64,000 nucleotides of DNA from JBBQWS01 sp038210415 (lineage in GTDB: Bacteria > Actinomycetota > Actinomycetes > Prado026). Position 1 is the stretch's first letter. Every line of letters starts with the position of its first letter. Shown piece by piece: positions 50,356-58,660 of the stretch. Location: positions 1 to 64,000 of the forward strand of contig JBBQWS010000008.1 of NCBI GenBank assembly GCA_038210415.1. Reading direction: 5' to 3'. The notes beneath the pieces were generated by a model, which saw nothing but the letters and a program-made list of their open reading frames with translations, was not told where the DNA came from and did not search any database. The position numbers and the translations under genes are program-made.

Positions 50356-52307
50356 CCGCGGTCACCTCCGACGCGCTCGCCGGCGGCTTCAGCTTCCGGC
50401 GACCCAGCCGGTCCGTCGTCGTCCTTGGCATCGTCGTCGGCTGGGTGCTGCTCTACCTGCTGCTCAAGGACAAGGGCACCCTGGTCAACGGGCAGCCGAC
50501 CGACGTCGTCCAGGTCAAGCTTCTCGCGTTCAAGGAGAACGTCGACGCCGGTCGCAACACGAACCCGCTGTTCGTCTACGGGTTCAACAACCTGCGGCAG
50601 TTCCTCGACACGTTGTTCGTCCAGGTCCAGACCCAGGTGACCAGCTACGGCTGGACCGGGCCGACGGCCGTCGCCGGCGCCCTGGCGCTGATGTTCGCCA
50701 ACTGGCGGGTCGCGATCCTCGCCGTACTCGGCTTCCTGTCGTTCGGCGTCCTCGGCCTCTGGGCCGAGAGCATGGACACGCTGGCCCTTACTCTGACCGC
50801 CGTCGTGCTGTCGCTGGTCGTCGGGATCCCGCTCGGCGTCTGGGCCGGGGTCTCGCGCCGGTTCAACTCGGCCATCACCCCGCTCCTCGACTTCATGCAG
50901 ATCCTGCCGACCTTCGCGTACCTGCCGCTGATCACCCTGTTCTTCCTGATCGGCCCGGCATCGGCGGTCGTCGCCACGATTATCTACGCGCTGCCGCCCG
51001 TGATCCGTCTCACCGCCGTGGGGATCCGCGAGGTGTCCGCGTCCACGGTGGAGGCCGCCACGTCGCTCGGCTCGACGCCGTGGCAGCGGCTGCGCCAGGT
51101 GCAGCTGCCGATGGCGAAGAAGACCATCGTGCTCGGCGTCAACCAGACCACGATGGCTGCGCTCTCGATGGTGACCATCGCCGCCCTCATCGACGCGCCC
51201 GGCCTGGGCAAGGTGGTGCTCCAGGCGCTGGAGACCCTGAACATCGGCGTGGCGTTCACCGCAGGCCTGGCCATCGTCATCATGGCCATCGTCTTCGACC
51301 GGACGACGACGGCGGCGAGCCAGCGCACCGAGGGGTCTCTTCGTGCGGGCCGGGTCGAGAACGTTCGCGTGCGTAGGATCACGGGCGGCATGGCCGTGGT
51401 CGTCGCGGTCGTCATGTGTTACATCGGTCAGACGTACGTCGCCGCCAACACCTTCCCCGACAACTGGGTGTTCCGTCCGGTCAAGGTGGTCAACGACGCG
51501 GCCGCCTGGGTAGAGCTGAATCTCTTCACGTATACCGACGCCATCAAGAACTTCTGCACGACCTACTTCATCGACCCGCTGCAGGCCCTGCTCACCCAGT
51601 CCCCCTGGTGGCTTGTCATCGTCGCGCTTGCCGCACTGGCCCTGCTGCTGGCCGGCTGGCGGGTGGCGGTCGTCGTGGTGCTCTGCCTCGGCGGGATCAT
51701 CGGCATGGGCCTGTGGTACTCGTCGATGTTCACGTTGGCGTCGGTCCTCGTCGGGGCCGTCATCGTGATGGTGCTCGGCACGGCCGTCGGGGTCTGGGCC
51801 GGGCGCAGCCGCCGGGTCGAGCAGCTGCTTCGACCGATTCTCGACGCCGGTCAGACGATGCCGGCTTTCGTCTACCTGCCGCCCTGCCTCGCACTCTTCG
51901 GCAGCACCCGGTTCACGGGCATCATCGCCGCGGTCGTCTACGCGGCGCCAGCCGTCGTCAAGGTGGTGATCGAGGGCATCCGGGGAGTCTCCGAGACCTC
52001 GATGGAAGCTGCGACGTCCTCGGGATCCAACCGTTGGCAGATCATCGGCAAGGTGCAGCTGCCGATGGCCCGACCGCACCTGCTGCTGGCGTTCAACCAG
52101 GGTGTCATCTACGTGCTCGCTATGGTCGTGGTCGGCGGTCTGGTCGGGTCCGAGGGCCTTGGGCTCGACGTGATCCGCGGCTTCTCGCAGACTGCGCTCG
52201 CAGGTGTCGGCCTCGCTGCTGGGCTTTGCATCGTCCTGCTCGGGGTGATGCTCGACCGGGTCACCCAGGGCGCGGGCCGCGTCCGAATCTCTTCCGACGG
52301 GCACTAG
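50352..52307 (+). CDS. Fused double permease of the betaine importer (two ProW domains)
   Basis: 651 residues, ATG 50352 overlapping the ATPase stop. Two BPD_transp_1 domains lie in tandem: the first near residues 120-320 with EAATSLGSTPWQRLRQVQLP as its EAA loop, the second near 460-640 with EAATSSGSNRWQIIGKVQLP. The halves share LDFMQILPTFAYLP/LDAGQTMPAFVYLP. ProW/OpuAB permeases normally are homodimers of one domain, so a gene duplication and fusion is likely. Between the halves lies a short extracytoplasmic stretch (YVAANTFPDNWVFRPV). Confidence 0.9.
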   Translation: MTAVTSDALAGGFSFRRPSRSVVVLGIVVGWVLLYLLLKDKGTLVNGQPTDVVQVKLLAFKENVDAGRNTNPLFVYGFNNLRQFLDTLFVQVQTQVTSYGWTGPTAVAGALALMFANWRVAILAVLGFLSFGVLGLWAESMDTLALTLTAVVLSLVVGIPLGVWAGVSRRFNSAITPLLDFMQILPTFAYLPLITLFFLIGPASAVVATIIYALPPVIRLTAVGIREVSASTVEAATSLGSTPWQRLRQVQLPMAKKTIVLGVNQTTMAALSMVTIAALIDAPGLGKVVLQALETLNIGVAFTAGLAIVIMAIVFDRTTTAASQRTEGSLRAGRVENVRVRRITGGMAVVVAVVMCYIGQTYVAANTFPDNWVFRPVKVVNDAAAWVELNLFTYTDAIKNFCTTYFIDPLQALLTQSPWWLVIVALAALALLLAGWRVAVVVVLCLGGIIGMGLWYSSMFTLASVLVGAVIVMVLGTAVGVWAGRSRRVEQLLRPILDAGQTMPAFVYLPPCLALFGSTRFTGIIAAVVYAAPAVVKVVIEGIRGVSETSMEAATSSGSNRWQIIGKVQLPMARPHLLLAFNQGVIYVLAMVVVGGLVGSEGLGLDVIRGFSQTALAGVGLAAGLCIVLLGVMLDRVTQGAGRVRISSDGH

Positions 52308-52370
52308 CCCGTGCGGACCCAACAGCTGCCAGCCCGTCGTGGGCGAAACGGCGACCAAGGAGGAATCAGC

Positions 52371-53354
52371 GTGACAAAGCCAAGGAACCGTCGGGTCAGG
52401 GTCATCGCCCTGCTCGCAGCGTCCGGTCTCGCGGTCGCCGCGTGCGGCGGAGCCAAGGTCGGCAGCACCGGGGGCAGCGCCGGCCCGACCACCGCGGCGA
52501 AAGCCTGCCCCGAGCTTCGGCTCGCGGTGAACCCGTGGGTCGGCTACACCGCCGACGCGGCCGTCGTCGGCTACGTCGCGGAGACCAAGCTGGGGTGCAA
52601 GGTCACCAAGAAGGACCTCAAGGAAGAGGTCTCGTGGCAGGGTTTCGAGACCAACCAGGTCGACGCCGTGCTCGAGAACTGGGGTCACGAGGACCTGGTG
52701 AAGAAATACATCACCGACAAGAAGGTCGCGGTCGACTTCGGGCCGAGCGGCAACAAGGGGATCATCGGCTGGTACGTGCCGCAGTGGATGGCCGACCAGT
52801 ACCCCGACATCACCGACTACAAGAACCTCAACAAGTACTCGGACCTGTTCAAGACGTCCGAGTCCGGTGGCATCGGCCAGCTGCTCGACGGCGACCCGAC
52901 CTACGTCACCAACGACGTCGCCCTGGTCAAGAACCTCAAGCTGAACTACAAGGTCGTCGTCGGTGGTAGCGAGGCCGCCCTGATCAAGTCGCTCGAGACG
53001 GCGACGAACCAGAAGAAGCCGCTGCTGTTCTACTTCTACGAGCCACAGTGGGCACTGGCCAACTTCAAGGTCGCGCGGGTCGCGCTTCCGGCCTACACGA
53101 CCGGTTGCGACTCCGTCCCGGCGGCTATCGCCTGCGACTACCCGCCGTACATCCTCAACAAGGTGGTCAGCAAGACGTTCGCCGACTCGGGCAGCCCTGC
53201 AGTCACGCTGATCAAGAACTTCACCTGGACGAACGACGACCAGAACCTGGTCGCGAAGTACATCTCCGAGGACGGGTTGACTCCGGAGGCGGCCGGCAAG
53301 AAGTGGGCCGATGCGAACCCGGACAAGGTCAAGGCCTGGCTCGCCGGGACCTGA
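52371..53354 (+). CDS. Glycine-betaine-binding lipoprotein (OpuAC/ProX type)
   Basis: 327 residues from GTG 52371, with AAGGAGG 7 bases upstream. Signal peptide with lipobox LAVAACGG. The mature part begins ACPELRLAVNPWVGYTADAAV and continues with GYVAETKLGCKVTKKDL, EVSWQGFETNQVDAVLENWG and WYVPQWMADQYPDI, the OpuAC pattern in which Trp residues of the binding box cage the trimethylammonium group. The binding protein delivers betaine (or a relative) to the fused permease. It ends the transporter operon; a strong terminator follows. Confidence 0.92.
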   Translation: MTKPRNRRVRVIALLAASGLAVAACGGAKVGSTGGSAGPTTAAKACPELRLAVNPWVGYTADAAVVGYVAETKLGCKVTKKDLKEEVSWQGFETNQVDAVLENWGHEDLVKKYITDKKVAVDFGPSGNKGIIGWYVPQWMADQYPDITDYKNLNKYSDLFKTSESGGIGQLLDGDPTYVTNDVALVKNLKLNYKVVVGGSEAALIKSLETATNQKKPLLFYFYEPQWALANFKVARVALPAYTTGCDSVPAAIACDYPPYILNKVVSKTFADSGSPAVTLIKNFTWTNDDQNLVAKYISEDGLTPEAAGKKWADANPDKVKAWLAGT

Positions 53355-53365
53355 TCCGCGAAGCC

Positions 53366-53406
53366 CCTTGTTACCCGGTCCGTCCCCGTCGGACCGGGTA
53401 ACAAGG
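53366..53406 (+). terminator. Rho-independent-like terminator with perfect 17-bp stem
   Basis: CCTTGTTACCCGGTCCG (53366-53382) pairs fully with CGGACCGGGTAACAAGG (53390-53406) around a 7-nt loop. It separates the betaine importer from folD. Confidence 0.85.
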
Positions 53407-53486
53407 TCGTCGTGAGAGGCTCAGATTCTCAACGGTTCGCGTGAGCACCAGAGTGCAGTCGCCTGCTTGAAGGGACCCCGATCGTC

Positions 53487-54347
53487 ATGACCGCCCAGCT
53501 CCTCGACGGGAAGGCCACCGCCGCCGCCATCAGGTCCGAGCTCGCTGTCCGGGTGGCGGCCCTTGCGGCGCTCGGGGTACGGCCGGGGCTCGGCACCGTG
53601 CTGGTCGGCGACGACCCCGGTAGCCACGCGTACGTCGCCGGCAAGCACCGCGACTGCGCCGAGGTCGGCGTGGCGAGCGTGCGGGTCGACCTACCCGAGA
53701 CGGCGACCCAGGCCGACGTCGAGAAAGCCGTCGCCCAGCTGAACGACGACGCCAGCTGCACCGGCTACATCGTGCAGCTGCCGCTGCCCAAGGGGCTCGA
53801 CTCGGGCCGGGTGCTCGAGCTGATGGACCCCGACAAGGACGCCGACGGTCTGCACCCCATGAACCTCGGCCGACTGGTGCTCGGCGAGTTCGGTCCGCTG
53901 CCGTGCACCCCGCGGGGGATCGTCGAGCTGCTCCGGCGCCATGGCGTCGCCATCGCCGGCGCCGAGGTCGTCGTCGTCGGCCGCGGTGTCACGGTGGGTC
54001 GGCCGCTGGGACTGCTGCTCACCCGCAAGTCCGAGAACGCGACGGTGACGTTGTGCCACACCGGCACGCGCGACCTCTCCGACCACGTCCGGCGTGCGGA
54101 CATCGTCGTGGCGGCGGCCGGTGTCGCCGGGCTGATCACCGCAGACATGGTGCGCCCCGGCGCGGCAGTGCTCGATGTCGGGATCACCCGGACGGAGGCC
54201 GGGCTCGCCGGCGACGTCGACCCCGCTGTGCGCGAGGTCGCCGGGTTCCTCGCTCCGATGCCGGGCGGGGTAGGGCCGATGACCCGCGCCATGTTGTTGG
54301 CCAACGTCGTCGAGGCGGCCGAGCGCGCCGCCGGTCTGGCCGGCTGA
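53487..54347 (+). CDS. folD: Bifunctional methylene-THF dehydrogenase / methenyl-THF cyclohydrolase
   Basis: 286 residues from ATG 53487. FolD landmarks: LVGDDPGSHAYVAGKHRDCA with the active-site Tyr and Lys, GYIVQLPLPKGLD, the NADP-binding GRGVTVGRPLG, and PMPGGVGPMTRAML near the C-terminus. It converts 5,10-methylene-THF to 10-formyl-THF. Downstream of the betaine and formate genes it could process the C1 units produced by demethylation, although folD also is a housekeeping gene. Confidence 0.96.
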   Translation: MTAQLLDGKATAAAIRSELAVRVAALAALGVRPGLGTVLVGDDPGSHAYVAGKHRDCAEVGVASVRVDLPETATQADVEKAVAQLNDDASCTGYIVQLPLPKGLDSGRVLELMDPDKDADGLHPMNLGRLVLGEFGPLPCTPRGIVELLRRHGVAIAGAEVVVVGRGVTVGRPLGLLLTRKSENATVTLCHTGTRDLSDHVRRADIVVAAAGVAGLITADMVRPGAAVLDVGITRTEAGLAGDVDPAVREVAGFLAPMPGGVGPMTRAMLLANVVEAAERAAGLAG

Positions 54348-54351
54348 CCCG

Positions 54352-54789
54352 ATGCCCGAGCGAGTGGAGCTCGTCGAGCGGCTCCAGCAGTCCGCCGAGC
54401 GGGCCCGGCTGCTGCGAGCCACTACCGGCCCGGTGGCACCCAAGGGCTGGCCGCCACACATCATCATCGGCCACCTCGTCCACGTGGAGCAGCACGTCTG
54501 GCAGCCGCGGCTGCGCGAGATGTCGTCGACCGACCTGCCCGTGTGGGAGTGGTGGGAACCCTCCGGCGTCGACTGGGTCGGGTTGTACGGCGAGCGCACC
54601 TGGGACGAGATGGTCGACGAGCTCGTCGACGTTCGCAGCGAGACGACTGCCTACCTGCGCGGGCTGGACGACGCGGGCTGGGCGCGCCGCGGGCGGCACG
54701 AGGTGTTCGGCGAGATCACCGTCGCCGCGGTATGCGAGGAGATCCTCACGCACGACCACGAGCACCTGCGGCAGGTCGCGGGCGGCTGA
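54352..54789 (+). CDS. DinB-like (DUF664-type) protein
   Basis: 145 residues; ATG 54352, four bases after folD, probably cotranscribed. An N-terminal helix is followed by IIIGHLVHVEQHVWQPRL and a C-terminal LTHDHEHLRQV, giving His residues at the positions where DinB-superfamily four-helix bundles bind a metal (H near the end of helix 2, H-x3-H in helix 4). The family includes thiol-dependent transferases (bacillithiol or mycothiol S-transferases) and DNA-damage-inducible proteins. The substrate is unknown. Confidence 0.7.
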   Translation: MPERVELVERLQQSAERARLLRATTGPVAPKGWPPHIIIGHLVHVEQHVWQPRLREMSSTDLPVWEWWEPSGVDWVGLYGERTWDEMVDELVDVRSETTAYLRGLDDAGWARRGRHEVFGEITVAAVCEEILTHDHEHLRQVAGG

Positions 54790-54822
54790 CGCCGAGTCGG
54801 ATCAGGTTCAGCTGGGGTCTTG

Positions 54823-55485
54823 TCAGGTTCGGACGGGCGCGGGCAGCAGGCTGCCCTCGAGTCCGTCGTGGAGCCACGCCTGGTACTGCTGCGGGGTCCA
54901 CTGACAGTCCTGGCGGAGCAACCGGTGCACGTCGGGGCTGGTCAAGGTCCAGATGATGTCGGCGGCCATGTCGATGGAGATGTCGTTCTTGAGCTCGCCG
55001 TTGGCGCTGATCCAGGTGGCGATCTGCCTCATGGCGCGGCGGCGTTGGTCGAGCTGGAGGTCCTCGCGCAGGGCGCGGGCATCGGGGTCCACTGCGGCTG
55101 CCGAGCGAAGGATGTCGTCGAGCGGACGGATGCGTTCGAGCTGCTCGGTCATGCCTGCGGCGAACATGGCGATCTGGAGTCGCTGGTCGGTTTCGCGGCG
55201 CATGGCTTGGGGTGCCTCGCGGTCCAGCACGGGGATGGGCGCGTCGTCGCCGCCGATCGCCACGTCGAGGACGGCGCTGAGCAGTCCTTTCTTGCTCCCG
55301 AAGATGTGCAGGACTGTGTCGGCCGCGACGCCTGCCTCGTGGCCGACCTGCCCCAGCGTGGTCGCGGGGTAGCCCCGATCGGTGAACAGGGCACGCGCCG
55401 CATCGAGGATGCGCAACCGAGTCGAAGCTGCCTGTTCGGCACGCAGCAGCGAGGTGTACGGCCGTCTCTTGACAGGTTCGGACAT
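54823..55485 (-). CDS. TetR-family transcriptional regulator
   Basis: 220 residues. The N-terminal helix-turn-helix is RLRILDAARALFTDRGYPAT followed by TLGQVGHEAGVAADTVLHIF and GSKKGLLSAVLD, the TetR pattern. The C-terminal ligand domain is divergent. It is divergent to the SnoaL-like gene at 55548, with a perfect 13-bp palindrome CCAGTGTCACTGG between, so it probably represses both. Inducer unknown. Confidence 0.92.
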   Translation of the reverse strand: MSEPVKRRPYTSLLRAEQAASTRLRILDAARALFTDRGYPATTLGQVGHEAGVAADTVLHIFGSKKGLLSAVLDVAIGGDDAPIPVLDREAPQAMRRETDQRLQIAMFAAGMTEQLERIRPLDDILRSAAAVDPDARALREDLQLDQRRRAMRQIATWISANGELKNDISIDMAADIIWTLTSPDVHRLLRQDCQWTPQQYQAWLHDGLEGSLLPAPVRT

Positions 55486-55510
55486 CAGGTCCAGTCTAGC
55501 ATTATTCGCT

Positions 55511-55523
55511 CCAGTGTCACTGG
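55511..55523. promoter_or_regulatory. TetR-type operator palindrome
   Basis: CCAGTGTCACTGG, a perfect inverted repeat with a single central base, in the 62-bp region between the divergent tetR and SnoaL-like genes. Likely the binding site of the regulator. Confidence 0.7.
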
Positions 55524-55547
55524 AACCAAAGTAGGCGAGGGAGTCCC

Positions 55548-55967
55548 ATGGACCTGCCCGAACGCAACAAGGCCAACGTGCACCGGGTCTTCGACGAAGG
55601 CTTCAGCCAGGGCCGGCTCGAGGTCGTCGACGAGGCTCTCGCGCCCGACGCGGTGGACCGGCACCCTTTCGAGCCCGGCGAGGATGACTTCCGAACCCAC
55701 CTCAAGGCAGCCATCACCATGTTTCGCGACGCCATGCCCGACCTGAACGCTCGCGTGGAGGACATCGTCGCCGAGGGCAACACGGTGGCCGCCCGGGTGC
55801 GGATGACCGGAACCCACACCGGGGCCCCGCTGTTCGGCATCCCCGCCGCCGGCCGACCGGTGGACATCGAGCAGTTCCACTTCATCCGTTCAGACGACCA
55901 CGGCCAGGGTCGTCAGCACTGGGCCAACGTCGGAGTGGCCGAGCTCCGCCAGCAGATCAGCACCTAG
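55548..55967 (+). CDS. SnoaL-like ester cyclase/polyketide-cyclase-fold protein
   Basis: 139 residues. NTF2-like fold with VHRVFDEGFSQGRLEVVDEA, VDRHPFEPGEDDF, MFRDAMPDLNARVEDIVAEG and RMTGTHTGAPLFGIPAAGRP, the SnoaL/ester-cyclase signature. Related proteins act as cyclases, isomerases or binding proteins; a catalytic Asp/His pair is plausible but the substrate is unknown. It is probably controlled by the divergent TetR regulator. Confidence 0.8.
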   Translation: MDLPERNKANVHRVFDEGFSQGRLEVVDEALAPDAVDRHPFEPGEDDFRTHLKAAITMFRDAMPDLNARVEDIVAEGNTVAARVRMTGTHTGAPLFGIPAAGRPVDIEQFHFIRSDDHGQGRQHWANVGVAELRQQIST

Positions 55968-56185
55968 TCCTGCCCGGCACACGGCACAGCGGCGCGGCGA
56001 GGCAGCCGGTCGGTGGCCCGAGGCCGCCCGACAGTGCGGTTCGCCATGCCAGGACCGCCGGAGACTGGGTCGTAGGAGAGAGAGGTTGGGTGCCCGCATC
56101 AGCAGTCAACTCTGAGTCGATGTCCTCGATCATGCCCTGCGGTCAGTCGTTGCGTCTGCGTGGTTGAGCACGCGAAGCCCGTACC
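55968..56185. other. Intergenic stretch without recognised features
   Basis: About 218 bases between the SnoaL-like gene and the toxin remnant. No ORF of coding character, repeat, tRNA or terminator was recognised. Confidence 0.5.
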
Positions 56186-56500
56186 TCAGTCGAGCGCGAA
56201 GGTGATCCGGAGCGCGGCGTCGATCGCGTCCAGTTCGGCCCGGCTCACGCGGCCCACTAATGGCCCGAGGCGTTCGGGATCCATCGCCGCAGTCTGCTCG
56301 ACAAGCACTTGTGTCTTTTCGTCACCGATCCTGATGGCCGGCCTGAATACCCGGGGCGCCGCCGAGCAGGACGTGGGTGAAACCAAGAGCGTCGAGAGCG
56401 ACAAGTCGTCCGACTGGACGATCACGGCATACCTGGGGCCCGGCTGCTAGCTGCCTCGAGTTCCGCGAGGGGAGCGGAGGCTATGGACGTCACCGCGCAG
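56186..56500 (-). pseudogene. Inactivated PemK/MazF-type toxin
   Basis: Minus-strand frame from about 56500: LRGDVHSLRSPRGTRGS, then TAG at 56449-56447, then QPGPRYAVIVQSDDLSLSTL, VSPTSCSAAPRVFRP, QVLVEQTAAMDPERLG and VSRAELDAIDAAL, ending at TGA 56188-56186. This is the PemK/MazF toxin pattern (RRGDVH at the start, Gln/Asp-rich core, VLVEQ strand). A nonsense codon interrupts the N-terminal part, and no ATG, GTG or TTG start is present before RGDVH. A GTG at 56425 could still begin a 79-residue C-terminal piece, but without the start of the fold. The partner antitoxin is also broken. Confidence 0.8.
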
Positions 56501-56719
56501 GAAGCTCGTCCATGTCCTTGAGGATCTGTCGGCTCTCGGCACGATCCGTGGGGTTGACCGAGAGCTCGGCGGACTCCGTCCGCATCTGCTCGCGCCGACG
56601 GAGGCGGAGGCGTCCATCAGCGCCTGGCGAACAGCTTCTGAGACGGTTGAGCCGTCGGCGGTCAGTTCCGCGAGTGCCCGCTCGGAGCGTTCGTCGGTGC
56701 GGAAGTTCACTACAGACAT
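56490..56719 (-). pseudogene. Frameshifted ribbon-helix-helix antitoxin of the PemK/MazF pair
   Basis: ATG 56719 opens MSVVNFRTDERSERALAELT and DGSTVSEAVRQALMDA, an RHH DNA-binding domain. One base is missing near 56610; the other frame then reads RLRRREQMRTESAELSVNPT and ends ILKDMDELPAR at TGA 56492-56490. The restored protein (about 77 residues) has a normal antitoxin length and its end overlaps the toxin start, the usual arrangement. With the toxin also broken the whole module is inactive. Confidence 0.8.
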
Positions 56720-56792
56720 GCGGTGCCGTAGGACAAACAGCAAGACAGTGCCACTACGGTAATTCGACGGTGGCGCCTCTCGCACGTGGCCG

Positions 56793-57638
56793 CTAGGCCC
56801 CGGTGTTGCGGAGGACGTCGACATGGACGTGGTCGAGGTGCTGCAGGCTCGGGTCGTCGACCTGGCCGTGGGTGACCGTGTACATGCGCCAGGCCTGGGT
56901 GCCCGCTGGCTGGGGAGTCCAGATCTTGCGGTCGAAGATGATCGTTCGGACGAGCAACGTCTCCGCGTGCGCCACCAACCACTGGGCGAGCACCCAGCCG
57001 TGCCGGATGCTCTTGGCGGTGACCGGACGGTACATGTAGTCGATCGCGCGGCCCTCGTAGTGGGCAGAGCCGGGGATGTGCCCGGTGGTCACGCCGCCTG
57101 GCTTGAACCCGCCCGCGGGCAGCGTGCCGAAGACCCTGGCGACGTTGTTCCAGACCGCCTCGGCGCGCGGGGTGAGCCCGTCCGGGCCCATCGTCTGCAC
57201 CTCGGCGCTGCCCAGCGTTGCCGAGCAGCCGAGGGCTGGGCCGTTGAGCCCGCGGAGCGACGCGGCGACGGCGTCCGCGTCGGAGGACTCGCTCGGCCAC
57301 AGGGTGCGGACCTGGGCCGCGGTCACGCTGAGCGAGGCGGCGCCGTTCTGGTCCAGAGCGGCCGCGTCGGTGAGCACCCGGGCCTGCGCGAGCGTGAGCC
57401 CAACCGTGCCGGTGCCGATCCGCAGGGTGCACTCGGGCGGGTCGGTGGCGCCCGCACCGCGCTCCGCTGCGCCGGCCTCCTGCAGCCCGGGCAGTGGCAG
57501 CTGGCCCCCAGCGAGGAAGTTGCGGACCCCGACCACCAGCCCCGTCGCCGCCACGACCAGCACGAGCAGCGACGCAGTGAGGAAGATGGCACGCCGCCGG
57601 GCCACCTCGGGGCTGACCTTGGGCAGGCGGAAGCTCAT
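56793..57638 (-). CDS. Membrane-anchored M15/hedgehog-like putative metallopeptidase
   Basis: 281 residues from ATG 57638 (ATGA overlap with the hydrolase gene). A basic N-terminus and one helix (about 16-40) anchor an extracytoplasmic domain. SAHYEGRAID matches the S-x-H-x2-G-x-A-x-D zinc motif of VanY/hedgehog-type DD-peptidases, and DHVHVDV gives the second metal His. The middle region (about 70-160) looks like an inhibitor-like or recognition module. It may cleave peptidoglycan peptides. Context: lipoprotein genes of the cell envelope upstream. Confidence 0.65.
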   Translation of the reverse strand: MSFRLPKVSPEVARRRAIFLTASLLVLVVAATGLVVGVRNFLAGGQLPLPGLQEAGAAERGAGATDPPECTLRIGTGTVGLTLAQARVLTDAAALDQNGAASLSVTAAQVRTLWPSESSDADAVAASLRGLNGPALGCSATLGSAEVQTMGPDGLTPRAEAVWNNVARVFGTLPAGGFKPGGVTTGHIPGSAHYEGRAIDYMYRPVTAKSIRHGWVLAQWLVAHAETLLVRTIIFDRKIWTPQPAGTQAWRMYTVTHGQVDDPSLQHLDHVHVDVLRNTGA

Positions 57639-58660
57639 GCGCAGGTCGCAGCCAGCCGGGTCCAAGGCCCCGAACAAGTCAGGTGGCCGCCGCTGTGCAC
57701 GGCGGCGACCAGCTCGCGGGCGGCCTCGACGACGGCCGGGGGGTTGTCCTGCTGGAGCACGTGCCCCGAGTGGGCGACGACCTGGATCGCGTCGGTCGAC
57801 AAGGTCAGGTCGGCCTTCTGCAGGCGTACCCACAACGTCGTCATCCACTGGGGCTGGCCGTACGTCGGCCCGGTCAGGTGGTCGGCGTCAGGACGGGATG
57901 CGCTCATCACCACCAAGGGGGACGAGCCGAGGAGTGGGCCGCCGTGGGTGGCGTAGCCGCTGACGAGCAGGTCGACCCGGTGGCCCGCCTCAGTCCAGTA
58001 CCGGCCCGTGCTCGAGTCGCCCGGCGAGACGCTCTCGGCGAGGAACACCCCGCGCACGCTGGAGCGGTGCGCCGCGACGAAGGCCCGGCCGACCAGACCG
58101 CCGTAGGAGTGCCCGAGCACGACGTACGGTCCCCGCTCGCCAGCCGCCCGCAACAACGACCAGAGCTCACCGGACTGCAGCCCGGCGTCGAGCACCTGGC
58201 TGGTGCTCGCCCGATTCGGGCTTCGGCCCAGGCCAGGGCGGTCGTAGACGCAGGTGCGGACGAACGTCCGGAAGCCGGGGAGCACCGCTGACCAGGCAGC
58301 CGACGACGACCCCAGGCCGGGCACGACCACGAGGGTCAAGGGCCCGGGACCGGCGCAGGACAGCCACTGCCGGACGCCGCCCGCGCTGACGAGGCCGGCG
58401 AACGCACCACGCGAGGCCGGAGCCCCACTCGTCGACGGCTCGGCCGAAGCAGCGCTGGCCGAAGGACGGGCCGCTGTCGGGCTGGGGGTAAGAGCCGGGC
58501 TGGGGACGGGGGTCGCCGAGACCGGCTCGTCGGACACCGCGACAGACGCCGTGGGCGCCGTCGACGGCCTGACCGCCGAGCAGGCGCTCAGCAGGACCGA
58601 CCCGGCGATCAACAGGGCGGTCGCCGGGGACGCGACGCGTCCCCGGGAGCGGTTCATCAT
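57635..58660 (-). CDS. Secreted lipoprotein of the alpha/beta-hydrolase family
   Basis: 341 residues from ATG 58660 (ATGA overlap; ATG 58657 directly follows). The signal peptide ends in lipobox LLSAC, then a Thr/Ser/Pro/Ala linker of about 60 residues. Hydrolase fold: LVVVPGLGSSSAAWS, nucleophile Ser in VLGHSYGGLVG, and His in VAHSGHVLQQDNP. A member of the esterase/lipase-like Abhydrolase_6 group acting at the cell surface. Its substrate is unknown. Confidence 0.8.
   Translation of the reverse strand: MMNRSRGRVASPATALLIAGSVLLSACSAVRPSTAPTASVAVSDEPVSATPVPSPALTPSPTAARPSASAASAEPSTSGAPASRGAFAGLVSAGGVRQWLSCAGPGPLTLVVVPGLGSSSAAWSAVLPGFRTFVRTCVYDRPGLGRSPNRASTSQVLDAGLQSGELWSLLRAAGERGPYVVLGHSYGGLVGRAFVAAHRSSVRGVFLAESVSPGDSSTGRYWTEAGHRVDLLVSGYATHGGPLLGSSPLVVMSASRPDADHLTGPTYGQPQWMTTLWVRLQKADLTLSTDAIQVVAHSGHVLQQDNPPAVVEAARELVAAVHSGGHLTCSGPWTRLAATCA

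Noticed and set aside
50307..52688. 793-residue minus-strand frame opposite the betaine transporter genes
   Set aside because: Repetitive Asp/Arg/His composition mirroring codon bias of the sense genes; no start site or motifs.
53407..53486. Folate- or purine-sensing riboswitch before folD
   Set aside because: The short leader shows no recognisable conserved core of THF or ZTP riboswitches; only a Shine-Dalgarno-like AAGGGA is clear.
56425..56425. Intact 79-residue toxin starting at GTG 56425
   Set aside because: Conserved MazF-type N-terminal residues lie before an in-frame TAG; the short frame would lack the start of the fold.
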